This document shows positions 56,390 to 64,000 of a DNA stretch of 64,000 bases, piece by piece; position 1 is the first letter of the stretch; every line of letters starts with the position of its first letter. A model generated the notes under the pieces. It worked only from the letters and a program-made list of their open reading frames with translations. It made no database searches and was not told the origin of the DNA. A program made the translations under genes and the position numbers. The DNA comes from Colwellia sp. Arc7-D (lineage in GTDB: Bacteria > Pseudomonadota > Gammaproteobacteria > Enterobacterales > Alteromonadaceae). The stretch covers positions 1,550,001 to 1,614,000 of the forward strand of contig NZ_CP028924.1 in assembly GCF_003061515.1 (NCBI RefSeq). Reading direction: 5' to 3'.

Positions 56390-56776
56390 ATGATAGGTTA
56401 CGTTACTTTAGGTACAAATAATTTAGAGCGAGCCGTCGCTTTTTATGATGAATTGCTTGCCACAATTGGCGCACAGCGTTTTTTAGAAACCGATAAATTT
56501 ATTGCTTGGTCAAGATCGCCTGAAGAAGCGGGTATATCTATCACGAAACCTTTTGACGGTAAGCCAGCAACTGTGGGTAACGGCGTTATGGTTGCTATCA
56601 TGCTTCACTCTACAGATGAAGTAGATGCTTTTTATAAAAAAGCGCTTGAACTCGGTGCAACTTGCGAAGGGCCTGCTGGGCCAAGAGCTGAATTAGACGG
56701 TTTTTATGCGGGCTATTTTAGAGATTTAGATGGCAATAAACTTAATGCTTTTTATTTAGATATGCCAATGGCTTAA
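56390..56776 (+). CDS. VOC family (glyoxalase/dioxygenase fold) protein
   Basis: A 128-residue protein with two beta-alpha-beta-beta-beta units. TLGTNNLERAVAFYDELLAT at the start and RDLDGNKLNAFYLD at the end are standard for glyoxalase/bleomycin-resistance/dioxygenase superfamily members, which bind a divalent metal. The substrate cannot be predicted. ATG 56390 follows AGAGGAATA, 24 bases after the DUF3087 stop, suggesting cotranscription. A hairpin follows. Confidence 0.9.
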   Translation: MIGYVTLGTNNLERAVAFYDELLATIGAQRFLETDKFIAWSRSPEEAGISITKPFDGKPATVGNGVMVAIMLHSTDEVDAFYKKALELGATCEGPAGPRAELDGFYAGYFRDLDGNKLNAFYLDMPMA

Positions 56777-56778
56777 CG

Positions 56779-56799
56779 GTTTATACTAACAGTATAAAC
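56779..56799 (+). terminator. Short hairpin after the VOC gene
   Basis: Perfect 9-bp stem GTTTATACT (56779-56787) / AGTATAAAC (56791-56799) with a 3-base loop, directly after the stop codon. No T-run. Confidence 0.45.
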
Positions 56800-56846
56800 A
56801 GATATCAGTGATTTCATTATTAATTTAACCACTATGTAGAATCAGG

Positions 56847-56881
56847 TTTAACCATTAAAATACTTATGCTTAATGGTTAAA
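56847..56881 (+). other. Perfect 12-bp hairpin in the DUF5062 leader
   Basis: TTTAACCATTAA (56847-56858) / TTAATGGTTAAA (56870-56881), 11-base loop, ending 39 bases before the DUF5062 start. It could be a regulatory leader structure or an operator dyad. Confidence 0.45.
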
Positions 56882-56920
56882 TAACCGGAAAAATTAAGAA
56901 AACAGGAACAAATTCGGCAA

Positions 56921-57181
56921 ATGAAGAAGTTAAAAAACGAAGCAGAACTATTAAAAAAAGCCATAACAATTGGTGAAGGCTACGCGAAAAATCGTGGTTA
57001 TAAAGGCTTTTCGGCAACCAATGCCGCAAAGGAAAAAATTGAAAGCTTATACCGTTTGCTAGTTAACGATAAGCTTATTCAACCTTTACCAAAAGACGGT
57101 GAAGACTTAGCCAGCATGAAGCACAAATTAGCGTTATGGATTGCTAAACAGCTTCCTGCTGATCATCCTTTGCTAAAATAG
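56921..57181 (+). CDS. DUF5062 family protein
   Basis: An 86-residue soluble helical protein. KKLKNEAELLKKAITIGEGY, KEKIESLYRLLVNDKLIQPL, and MKHKLALWIAKQLPADHPLL agree with the DUF5062 family known from Vibrio and other marine gammaproteobacteria. No function is established. ATG 56921 with AGGAACA 14 bases upstream. It has its own leader with a strong hairpin. Confidence 0.8.
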   Translation: MKKLKNEAELLKKAITIGEGYAKNRGYKGFSATNAAKEKIESLYRLLVNDKLIQPLPKDGEDLASMKHKLALWIAKQLPADHPLLK

Positions 57182-57297
57182 ATAAATAGCGCTGTATTAT
57201 AAAGTTTAACTATAGATAGAAGTGTCCAAACTAGCGGATTTAAGTCATCCGCTGTTATAACAATTACCAGCAATTTAAAAAGAAGAATACCTGTTAT

Positions 57298-57543
57298 ATG
57301 AACCGTAAAAAGAAAATTAACCAAACGTTGAAGTCAAAGCTTAAAAAAATGAATGCTAAGCTGCAAAATTCGAATAAGCCTAAGTACGTTTCAAAAGCAG
57401 AACGTGCGGCTATTGCAGCAAATGAAGCTGAAGGTTCTGATGTAAGCTCTAATGAAGCAACTCCTGATAATTCAGCGGATAGCTTGGTCGATAATTCAGC
57501 CGAGAATAACGCTAATAATGACGCGAAGAATGATGCGAAATAA
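57298..57543 (+). CDS. DUF2986 family small basic protein
   Basis: An 81-residue protein. The first 45 residues are strongly basic (MNRKKKINQTLKSKLKKMNA, NKPKYVSKAERAAIAA) and match DUF2986. The rest is an acidic, Asn/Asp/Ala/Ser-rich disordered tail (VDNSAENNANNDAKNDAK) that ends in repeats of DAKN. The basic part may bind RNA or ribosomes, but this is a guess from charge. ATG 57298 follows AGAAGAA. It lies 15 bases before the next gene. Confidence 0.78.
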   Translation: MNRKKKINQTLKSKLKKMNAKLQNSNKPKYVSKAERAAIAANEAEGSDVSSNEATPDNSADSLVDNSAENNANNDAKNDAK

Positions 57544-57558
57544 GGCATAAACTATTTT

Positions 57559-58071
57559 ATGGCAGACATTAAGACCCACCTCAAAAGAGTTGTCATTTTT
57601 GGCAATTCGGCTGCCGGAAAGTCCAGTCTAGCCAAAGTTATAGCAACACAACATCAACTTGCCCATTTAGATTTAGACACTTTAGCTTGGTATCCAATCA
57701 CCGAACAATCACCGATGCCGCAGCGACAACCTATTGATGTGTCTGTTAGCGAGATAAATAGCTTTATCGAGCAAAATAATCAGTGGGTAATAGAAGGCTG
57801 TTATAGTGACTTACTCGTTCACACATTAGAAAAATGTAGTGAAATTTTATTCTTAAACTTACCGATTATATTATGTATCAGTAATGCGAAAAACCGTCCT
57901 TGGGAGCCGCATAAATATCAATCTAAAGCAGACCAAGATGCTAACTTACCTATGCTGATTGATTGGATCTCACAATACGAACATCGCACAGATACTTTTT
58001 CAAAAGTTGCTCATCAACAGCTCTATGATGAATTTTTGGGTGAAAAGACTCAACGTGTAGACAATCAGTAG
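57559..58071 (+). CDS. P-loop NTPase, adenylate-kinase/FlaR-like
   Basis: A 170-residue protein with Walker A GNSAAGKSSLAK (residues 15-26, Lys21), the strand-helix HLDLDTLAWYP typical of this group of small kinases, and NQWVIEGCYSDLL where the base-recognition element would lie. It resembles the AAA-type or 'topology modulation' P-loop proteins annotated near FlaR. The substrate is unknown. ATG 57559, 15 bases after the DUF2986 stop and probably cotranscribed. Confidence 0.82.
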   Translation: MADIKTHLKRVVIFGNSAAGKSSLAKVIATQHQLAHLDLDTLAWYPITEQSPMPQRQPIDVSVSEINSFIEQNNQWVIEGCYSDLLVHTLEKCSEILFLNLPIILCISNAKNRPWEPHKYQSKADQDANLPMLIDWISQYEHRTDTFSKVAHQQLYDEFLGEKTQRVDNQ

Positions 58072-58113
58072 CTATTCTCTACAGTTATCACTTGGTGTTT
58101 TAACTTTGTTAAC

Positions 58114-58923
58114 TCACCACTTCTTACGCGTTAAAAATGGCTTGTGCTGCTCAACATCATGGGTTTGATTATAAATTTTTCGATGGACATTTTTACCCAT
58201 TAAAACTCTAATCTGATAGTAAGACTCTCGAAATAATGCCCAACCTTTGCTGCCTTTCCAACTTTTGTTATATAGCTTCTTATTTGCTGCTATCGCATCA
58301 GGAGATTTTGACATTAAAGAAAGCGCGAAAGCTTGTGCATCTTCTAGTGGGGTTGCTGCTATTTCAGTGACTAAATTTAAGGCTAATGCTTGTTCACCAT
58401 TGAACATTTCTGCTGTCATGGCGAGCTTTTTAGCTTGATCAACCGCTATAAGATCACGTAATGCTACTGTACCGCCCATATCGGGTATTAGGCCCCATTT
58501 CCCTTCTAGAATTGATAGTGAACTGTCTGGTGTAGCAAACCTAAAATCTGCACCTAGGGCTATTTGTAAACCACCACCCCAGCAGCGACCTTGAATAACA
58601 CAAATAACAGGAACGGGAATCGCTTGCCAACCGGTTGAAACGACTTGCGCTAAGTTAGATCGCCAAGGCAAAACTTTAAACAGGAGTTTTAGCATGTTCA
58701 TTGGAGATTTCATAATTGATTTAACATCTAAACCTGAACAAAAATCGTCACCATTTCCAGAGACAATAACCGCTCTAATTTCTCGATTTTTACGCAATGT
58801 TTTAATTGTATGACGAATAGCTATAAACATTGGCATATCTAGCGCATTAAGTTTATCTGCGCGATTTAGTTTAACGTGGGCAATGTTATTGGTGATCTCT
58901 ACAATTACGCGCTGCTCTGTCAT
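58114..58923 (-). CDS. Enoyl-CoA hydratase/isomerase family (crotonase) protein
   Basis: A 269-residue cytoplasmic crotonase-fold protein. AHVKLNRADKLNALDMPMF, AVIVSGNGDDFCSGLDVKSI (oxyanion loop), GRCWGGGLQIALGADFRFA and EGKWGLIPDMGGTVALRDL (with the first catalytic Glu) are present. The position of the second catalytic Glu is Asp, so it may be an isomerase or other crotonase and not a true hydratase. The frame is open to 58986, but ATG 58921-58923 with AAGGA before it gives the standard N-terminus MTEQRVIVEI. Convergent with the P-loop gene. Confidence 0.9.
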   Translation of the reverse strand: MTEQRVIVEITNNIAHVKLNRADKLNALDMPMFIAIRHTIKTLRKNREIRAVIVSGNGDDFCSGLDVKSIMKSPMNMLKLLFKVLPWRSNLAQVVSTGWQAIPVPVICVIQGRCWGGGLQIALGADFRFATPDSSLSILEGKWGLIPDMGGTVALRDLIAVDQAKKLAMTAEMFNGEQALALNLVTEIAATPLEDAQAFALSLMSKSPDAIAANKKLYNKSWKGSKGWALFRESYYQIRVLMGKNVHRKIYNQTHDVEQHKPFLTRKKW

Positions 58924-59136
58924 GAAAGTCCTTAGCAATATAAGCGACTTGCCTATAAAGATAATAAAATGGTATGACCAGTACAATAACTAAAGAGTTC
59001 ATTTATGTCTACATTGAAATACTTTTTGCATGAGCTGAGTACTTGTAAATACTGAAAATTTATCGCACATTGTTACTATATATTTTTACCGAATAGTGAC
59101 TGCGGTGAAATCACTTAAAAACTATGGCGCAATTAG

Positions 59137-60183
59137 ATGAAAAATAAATTATTTTTAGCGGCTGCTTTAACAATAACGAGTTCAACGTTATGGCTTGTTG
59201 ATGGGGCGCATGCTCATCAAGAACAAGCTTTTGCCATTGCCATTCACGGTGGTGCTGGCACAATTGATAAAAGTAAAATGACACAAGAGAAGCGAAAAGC
59301 CTATGAGTCAGCATTAACACATGCGCGTGATACAGGTTATGCCATGTTAGCTGAAGGTAAGTCTAGCCAAGCAGCCGTTATTGCTGCGATTCAAATACTT
59401 GAAGATTCACCGTTATTTAATGCCGGCAAGGGCGCGGTATACACCTTTGATGGCGAGCATGAACTTGATGCGTCAATTATGAATGGTAAATCTTTAAATG
59501 CTGGCGCAGTTTCAGGTGTAAAAACCGTGAAAAGCCCTATAGCGTTAGCTGAAGCTGTAATGGAAAAGTCAGTGCATGTAATGCTCAGTGGTGAAGGCGC
59601 TGAAGTTTTTGCAAACCAGCAAGGCTTAGCACTGGTTGAAAATAACTACTTTAATACTGATGCGAGGTTTCAATCGTTATTAAAGGCAAAAAAACAATTG
59701 GCAGAAAAAGCCAAAGAGCTTAAAGATTTTCAAGCGGCACACAAAACACTCAATAATGAATATAAATTTGGCACTGTTGGCGCTGTGGCACTTGATAAGT
59801 TAGGCACTATAACCGCTGGCACAAGCACGGGCGGTATGACAGCTAAACGTTTTGGGCGTATTGGTGATGCGCCTATTATCGGTGCTGGCACATACGCGAA
59901 TAATGATAGTTGCGCGGTTTCAGCAACGGGTCATGGCGAATACTTTATTCGTTATCATGTGGCGGCTGACATATGTGCTCGTATGCAATATCAAGGTATT
60001 AGCCTTGAAAAGGCGGCTGACGTAGTGATAAATGATGTTTTAGTGAAAGCAGGCGGATCAGGCGGTGTTATTGCCATTGATACCAAAGGTAATATAACCA
60101 TGCCGTTTAATAGCACGGGTATGTATCGTGCAAGTAAATCGTCAAACGGTGAAGCATTTGTAGGGATATTTAAAGATGATTAA
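59137..60183 (+). CDS. Isoaspartyl peptidase / L-asparaginase (Ntn-hydrolase), exported
   Basis: A 348-residue plant-type asparaginase. A signal peptide (about 1-27, ending GAHAHQ) sends it to the periplasm, unlike cytoplasmic E. coli IaaA. AIAIHGGAGTIDKSKM and GKGAVYTFDGEHELDASIMN mark the N-terminal part. Autocleavage should occur before Thr213 in KFGTVGAVALD, freeing it as nucleophile, and TSTGGMTAKRFGRIGDAPII with GAGTYANN forms the substrate pocket. It hydrolyses isoaspartyl dipeptides or asparagine. ATG 59137. The stop overlaps the next gene by eight bases. Confidence 0.95.
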   Translation: MKNKLFLAAALTITSSTLWLVDGAHAHQEQAFAIAIHGGAGTIDKSKMTQEKRKAYESALTHARDTGYAMLAEGKSSQAAVIAAIQILEDSPLFNAGKGAVYTFDGEHELDASIMNGKSLNAGAVSGVKTVKSPIALAEAVMEKSVHVMLSGEGAEVFANQQGLALVENNYFNTDARFQSLLKAKKQLAEKAKELKDFQAAHKTLNNEYKFGTVGAVALDKLGTITAGTSTGGMTAKRFGRIGDAPIIGAGTYANNDSCAVSATGHGEYFIRYHVAADICARMQYQGISLEKAADVVINDVLVKAGGSGGVIAIDTKGNITMPFNSTGMYRASKSSNGEAFVGIFKDD

Positions 60184-60697
60184 TAAAAGCAACATACAAA
60201 AAATAGTACCTAAATATTTAACTACTTCTAAAGTTTTTTTAGCTTTAGCTTTTGGCTTAACTCTTATGGGTTGCTCAGATGATGTGGGGAAAGTTAGCTT
60301 AGGACTATTTACTACTAAAGATGTGGTGATTAAAGCTAAGCAAGATCCAATTGTAACAGGTGTAACTTGTCATATTAGTCATGTAGAAGCCGATTTAGAC
60401 TTTTCGGATCCTTCGGATATGAGCATTGCTTGTCGACAAACGGGTGAAATAACCGCTGAACATCTTGCTCAAATTGATCGTTCAAAAAATGGTGAAGTGG
60501 TTTTTAAAGAATCAAAAAGCATTTTGTTTAAAAGCTTAAAAGTAAGACGTATTTATGATGCTGAAAATAAAACCCTTATTTACCTGTCTTATTCAACGAA
60601 AGAGTCATCGGGCAGTCACCATCATTCGTTATCAACCGTGCCTTTATATAATACTAAGGCTTGGCAATGGGCATTAGCCCAAAATGTTAAAAACTAG
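60176..60697 (+). CDS. creA: CreA family protein, lipoprotein form
   Basis: A 173-residue exported protein of the CreA family: KDVVIKAKQDPIVTGVTCHI, ADLDFSDPSDMSIACRQTGE and VFKESKSILFKSLKVRRIYD are characteristic. CreA is a widespread periplasmic protein of unknown function. Here the signal ends LTLMGCSDD with a lipobox (Cys33), so the protein should be membrane-anchored, whereas E. coli CreA has an ordinary signal. ATG 60176 overlaps the end of the asparaginase gene by eight bases, implying coupled translation, an unusual partner for this family. Confidence 0.86.
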   Translation: MINKSNIQKIVPKYLTTSKVFLALAFGLTLMGCSDDVGKVSLGLFTTKDVVIKAKQDPIVTGVTCHISHVEADLDFSDPSDMSIACRQTGEITAEHLAQIDRSKNGEVVFKESKSILFKSLKVRRIYDAENKTLIYLSYSTKESSGSHHHSLSTVPLYNTKAWQWALAQNVKN

Positions 60698-60765
60698 TCG
60701 TTTAACTGATGATAATGTAGTGCAAGCTGTTTGGTATAAATCATAGAATTAAAAGTAGAAATATT

Positions 60766-61548
60766 ATGTTGGCAAAACTGTTTAGTCCGAAAGCAATAAT
60801 TGATGAAAACACCAAAAACTGGATCCTTGATACCTTTGCATGGGCAATTGAAAATTTTGATATTAATGTGCTTAAAAATGATGCGAGATTGATTCTTCCT
60901 AACAATGACTTTTATCCTGGTACGGTAAGTAGCATAGATGAAATGGCACAGGCTATGTTTATTAACACCAAAAAATACGCCGGTATGCAAAATTGGCCGA
61001 TAGAAATTACCTCTACTTCGCCAACATCAAAAACCGCTATTGAGGACTTAAGGTTAGGTTCTGTTATACGTGGTGAAAATGCTGAAATTGATATTAATTT
61101 GAGTAATACTCCTTTAATGCTGGGGTTTAATCCAAATCAGGTAAATCAGCCACAAGATTTAATCGCAGGTATTAGCCAGGCCATTGCCAGTATTTTGGTG
61201 ATTTCAAATAAAGTACTGCCACCAGGCGGAAAAGAATATTTGCCACAAGCGATAGATTTGGTCGCTTGTTTTATGGGATTTGGCGTTATTTTTGCTAATA
61301 CGGCTTATCAATTTAAAGGCGGTTGTGGGTCTTGTAATAATGCCAGTTTAAATCGCCAAGCTGCATTAACTGAACCGGAAACTGTTTATGCGTTAGCACT
61401 TTTTTGTGTCTTGAAAAAAGAACCGATTAAAAACGTTAAAGGGCATCTAAAGTCACATTTAAGAAAAGATTTTGTTAATGCCTATAAATCGATTGAGCAG
61501 TCTATTTCAACGACAACACAGCCAGCATTGTTAGCTTTAGCCAGTTAA
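60766..61548 (+). CDS. Uncharacterised conserved protein with GGCGSC motif
   Basis: A 260-residue soluble protein without signal or membrane helix. The N-terminus has TKNWILDTFAWAIENFDINV and LILPNNDFYPG. The centre is PQDLIAGISQAIASILVIS. The most striking part is FKGGCGSCNN (Cys187, Cys190) followed by LNRQAALTEPETVYALALFC, a conserved-looking block. Similar hypothetical proteins occur, as I recall, in other Alteromonadales, but I know no function. The CxxC could bind metal or be redox-active. ATG 60766. Confidence 0.7.
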   Translation: MLAKLFSPKAIIDENTKNWILDTFAWAIENFDINVLKNDARLILPNNDFYPGTVSSIDEMAQAMFINTKKYAGMQNWPIEITSTSPTSKTAIEDLRLGSVIRGENAEIDINLSNTPLMLGFNPNQVNQPQDLIAGISQAIASILVISNKVLPPGGKEYLPQAIDLVACFMGFGVIFANTAYQFKGGCGSCNNASLNRQAALTEPETVYALALFCVLKKEPIKNVKGHLKSHLRKDFVNAYKSIEQSISTTTQPALLALAS

Positions 61549-61861
61549 TCGATTGTATGAGTAAAAAAGTGAAAAAAACACTGTAAATTGATGATTTATC
61601 TGCAAATGAGTCTACAGTTAATAATGTACAGGTAAATTTATAAGTAAATGTAAAAAGTGAAAGTAAAAGAGTTTATATCTGGGCAGTATTTGGCTATAAG
61701 TGTTAATTACATTTTAGAGATCCACTATGGAGTCATTTACGAAATAAAGTTAATAACTAGATAATTTAAACAACAAAAGAGGCGCGTCAAAATAGGCGTC
61801 CAAGTAATGATGATCTAAATAGGTATGAGTGTTGGTGGGTTGATTTATAAGGGAAATAACT
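61549..61861. other. 313-base intergenic region, no gene seen
   Basis: AT-rich. It contains a weak inverted repeat ACTGTA (61580-61585) / TACAGT (61613-61618) and a patch of similar GTAAA/AAGTGAAAG words near 61630-61670. The CBS gene promoter probably lies in it. Nothing else identified. Confidence 0.5.
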
Positions 61862-62281
61862 ATGAATAGTCTTGAAGTAAAAGAATATATGAACCATTAT
61901 CCAGTGACTTTCACGCCAGAGATGGTAGTAGAAGAAGCGGCACTGAGGTTTTTAAAAACCAAGCAAATTGGTGGACCTGTTATTGGTAAAGATAATAAAT
62001 TAATTGGTTTTTTATCAGAAAGTGATGTTTTATCAAAAATGATCGAAACTATTTACTATAACGAACATATTGCTGATGTTGCCAGCTTAATGCACAAAGA
62101 AGTTTTAACGGTTAAGCCTTATGACAGCGTTATTGAACTAGGTCAGCAAATGCTGAAAAACAAACCTAAGGTATATCCAGTTGTAGACGATAATGGAAAC
62201 TTACTCGGTACTATATCGCGTAATGACGTACTTAGGGCTATTGACCTACATCTGCGCTCAGGTTATCCAAAAGTTAAATAA
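61862..62281 (+). CDS. CBS domain protein (tandem pair)
   Basis: A 139-residue protein made of two CBS domains, about residues 8-60 (VKEYMNHYPVTFTPEMVVEE, GFLSESDVLSKM) and 75-133 (LMHKEVLTVKPYDSVIELG, GTISRNDVLRAIDLHL). CBS pairs bind adenosine nucleotides and serve as energy sensors; no effector domain is attached. ATG 61862 follows AAGGGAAAT. Followed by a strong bidirectional terminator. Confidence 0.93.
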   Translation: MNSLEVKEYMNHYPVTFTPEMVVEEAALRFLKTKQIGGPVIGKDNKLIGFLSESDVLSKMIETIYYNEHIADVASLMHKEVLTVKPYDSVIELGQQMLKNKPKVYPVVDDNGNLLGTISRNDVLRAIDLHLRSGYPKVK

Positions 62282-62332
62282 TTAGCATCCTATAAACTTA
62301 TATTATCTTTTGAAATTGATGATGAACCCACA

Positions 62333-62361
62333 AAAAATAGCTAACTTGGTTAGCTATTTTT
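62333..62361. terminator. Strong bidirectional terminator
   Basis: Perfect 13-bp stem AAAAATAGCTAAC (62333-62345) / GTTAGCTATTTTT (62349-62361) with a TTG loop, T-run on the plus strand and A-run (T-run on the minus strand). It serves the CBS gene and the convergent gene ending at 62480. Confidence 0.93.
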
Positions 62362-62479
62362 ACGTTGAAAGTATTCCTCATTTAAATAAGGGTAACCTGA
62401 GTTGATTTTAAACACCGCATCATAAACGTTCAGTCAGCTCGCAATAACGTTGACGATTAATTAACGGCTATCCTGAAAG

Positions 62480-63586
62480 TTAATACTCAATTAATGGTGA
62501 ATAAAAGGCAGACTTTCCTAATGTAGCTTGGCTACCTTTTAAGGAAAATTTGTAACCACAAAGTGAGAAATTATTTTTAAAAGCAATGTTCTTAAGAAGT
62601 GCTTTTGTATCTAAAGGTGAGAAATAGGCATATAAGCCGTTATCCTTTGAGCTAACAGCATAAGTTCTAATCGGTAGTTCATTATTAAACTCAATAACTT
62701 TACAGCTTATATCACCTGTAGCTTTGCTTAACGCCCATATCTCACTATTATCTAAAACATCAGCCTGCCAATGAATAACAAGCGCATCGTCAGCGTCAAA
62801 CATGACAGAAAATTTATCTGGAAAACTGAGTATATGTTGAAAGGTTATTATTTCTTGCGGGGCAACATTATGCTCAACGGGACTTTCAACTTCAGTCGTA
62901 CTAGAGAATACCCAAGATAATAGGAGAATCAGCAAGAAGAATGATGCAATCACTGCAATCGTTATTCTCGTATTCATTTTACTAAAAAGCGTTAATCTAA
63001 TTGACTCAGCAAACTCAAGTCTTTTGTTTACATTTACATTCGCATTCGCTTGAGTCGTATTATTTGTTGGCCTTGCATGCTCAACATTATCTGTATGAAC
63101 ATGAGTGTTTGCATGGTTAACATCGATATTATTCATCGTAGGTTCAACACGCCGGGTGCTACGAGAATGGGTTTTAGTTGTTTTTTGTAAGTTAGATAAG
63201 TTAATCGGCCCATTATAGCCAAGTACATAGTGCCTTTGCTTGTTACTAGGGTAAGTTAACAGCAGCAAGCTCAAACATGTTGGCAAAATTAATAGCCAGT
63301 AACTCAAACCATAGTCAACAAACACTATTATCAAGCCTGTAATTAAAAGGCTACCGGCAGGGGCCATTAGCCATTTTTTATCAAACTGTGCATCATTTTG
63401 TCTGCGTTTTGTTGTGGTTAAGCATATAAAAGAGCATAAAAACAATATAACACAGCTCACTAATTTAAAATTACTCAAGCTCGCACTTAAGGTGATAAAA
63501 ACTAATAATGAAGAAAGTACGATAAGTATAAAACGTTGTCTATTATCAAAACCTTGCCAGCAAAAAAATGACTTGATAAGTTGCAT
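62480..63586 (-). CDS. Hypothetical multi-pass membrane protein
   Basis: A 368-residue protein. Four hydrophobic segments near residues 20-115 are followed by a hydrophilic Asn/Thr/His-rich linker (about 130-195, e.g. MNNIDVNHANTHVHTDNVEH), one more membrane helix (about 207-230) and a soluble C-terminal domain of about 135 residues, which is probably periplasmic (DALVIHWQADVLDNSEIWAL, FKNNFSLCGYKFSLKG). I recognise no family. ATG at 63584-63586 follows CCGGAGGTTTT, a strong ribosome site. Confidence 0.72.
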   Translation of the reverse strand: MQLIKSFFCWQGFDNRQRFILIVLSSLLVFITLSASLSNFKLVSCVILFLCSFICLTTTKRRQNDAQFDKKWLMAPAGSLLITGLIIVFVDYGLSYWLLILPTCLSLLLLTYPSNKQRHYVLGYNGPINLSNLQKTTKTHSRSTRRVEPTMNNIDVNHANTHVHTDNVEHARPTNNTTQANANVNVNKRLEFAESIRLTLFSKMNTRITIAVIASFFLLILLLSWVFSSTTEVESPVEHNVAPQEIITFQHILSFPDKFSVMFDADDALVIHWQADVLDNSEIWALSKATGDISCKVIEFNNELPIRTYAVSSKDNGLYAYFSPLDTKALLKNIAFKNNFSLCGYKFSLKGSQATLGKSAFYSPLIEY

Positions 63587-64000
63587 AAAACCTCCGGGAA
63601 ATAAGTTGGCTAACTCGCGAGAAAGCTAACTTTAAAAGTACTAAAATGAAAATGCGATAAGAGTGGGCAAGGTTAACTAATTTAAGCTCCAAAGTCTGTT
63701 TATCTGTTCGATTTTTCATTATATTTGTCATGATAAATAGCAAGTTCATAAATTATGTCTTTGCTGCCTAGTGTCGTTATTGATAAGCCCAACGCTTAAT
63801 AGTCATTATTAGGCGAACTATATGTAAGACATGTCTGCAGATGTTGTCAGTTTATACGGTAAAATTGATAACATTTTCAATGCTAAACTTTTAAGTCACT
63901 GATTTTAAATGCTTTATTTTTTACTGTGTGTTTTGTATACGTTTTTATTAATAATTTAATAACCTTACCTCTTTTATAAAATAATCGTTTAAGTAGAATT
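63587..64000. other. 414-base non-coding right end with hairpins
   Basis: Upstream region of the minus-strand gene. It contains an inverted repeat AAGTTGGCT (63603-63611) / AGCTAACTT (63624-63632) centred on CTCGCGAG, close to that gene's ribosome site, and a second hairpin CGCTTAATA (63793-63801) / TATTAGGCG (63807-63815). No protein-like frame was found to the window edge. Confidence 0.5.

Noticed and set aside
58924..58986. Longer N-terminus for the crotonase-family gene
   Set aside because: The extra 21 residues are hydrophobic but not a proper signal peptide; ATG 58923 with AAGGA fits the family N-terminus.

Overview
The window is an AT-rich stretch of a bacterial chromosome. The gene content points to a marine gammaproteobacterium of the Alteromonadales, most likely Colwellia or a close relative. 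It holds recC-recB-recD in that order, MiaE, DUF3087, DUF2986, DUF5062, YgjV and CreA families and a complete glycogen cluster. Genus placement is inferred from gene content and protein style, not from a marker gene. No rRNA, tRNA, CRISPR, integrase or transposase was seen. Almost everything looks like vertically inherited housekeeping DNA.

Layout. 1-1962: tail of a thioesterase gene and the electron-transfer flavoprotein pair etfB-etfA. 2624-7360: an acid-uptake/catabolism locus in decay, with an intact IclR regulator, an intact TRAP membrane pair (dctQ, dctM), a TRAP binding-protein gene broken by a frameshift, and a degenerate N-terminal remnant of glutaryl-CoA dehydrogenase. 7379-10625: divergent glpD and glpK (glycerol use). 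10812-25853: glycogen and maltodextrin metabolism, with malQ divergent from a small free-standing CBM48 gene, then glgX, glgP, glgC, glgB, pgm and glgA on the plus strand. Together these make ADP-glucose, build and branch glycogen, and degrade it back to glucose-1-phosphate and glucose-6-phosphate. 26067-32935: a secreted M14 peptidase, YgjV, a Bcr/CflA efflux gene with a damaged 5' end, miaE and a glycosyltransferase. 33548-37905: a MoxR / DUF58 / TgpA-type transglutaminase trio. 38195-45994: nhaA followed by many small single genes (membrane proteins, a lipoprotein, YnfA, an acyltransferase, a peroxiredoxin-like protein, an FMN reductase, DUF1090, DoxX and SRPBCC). 46112-55735: the recCBD operon with overlapping genes. 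55790-63586: small conserved proteins, an enoyl-CoA hydratase-like protein, an isoaspartyl peptidase overlapping a CreA-like lipoprotein gene, an uncharacterised cysteine-motif protein, a CBS protein and an uncharacterised membrane protein.

Unusual features. Several short tandem repeats sit in or next to genes: a hexamer inside the glycosyltransferase, a hexamer starting at the TgpA stop codon, a heptamer with repeated ATGs before a lipoprotein, 15- and 22-base repeats before two other genes, and a 15-base in-frame repeat in recB. Many intergenic gaps carry strong hairpins. I did not find a convincing new defence or mobile system. The best leads are the decaying catabolic locus, the frameshifted efflux gene, the repeat-bearing genes, and the CBM48-led glycogen cluster with its divergent GlgA.
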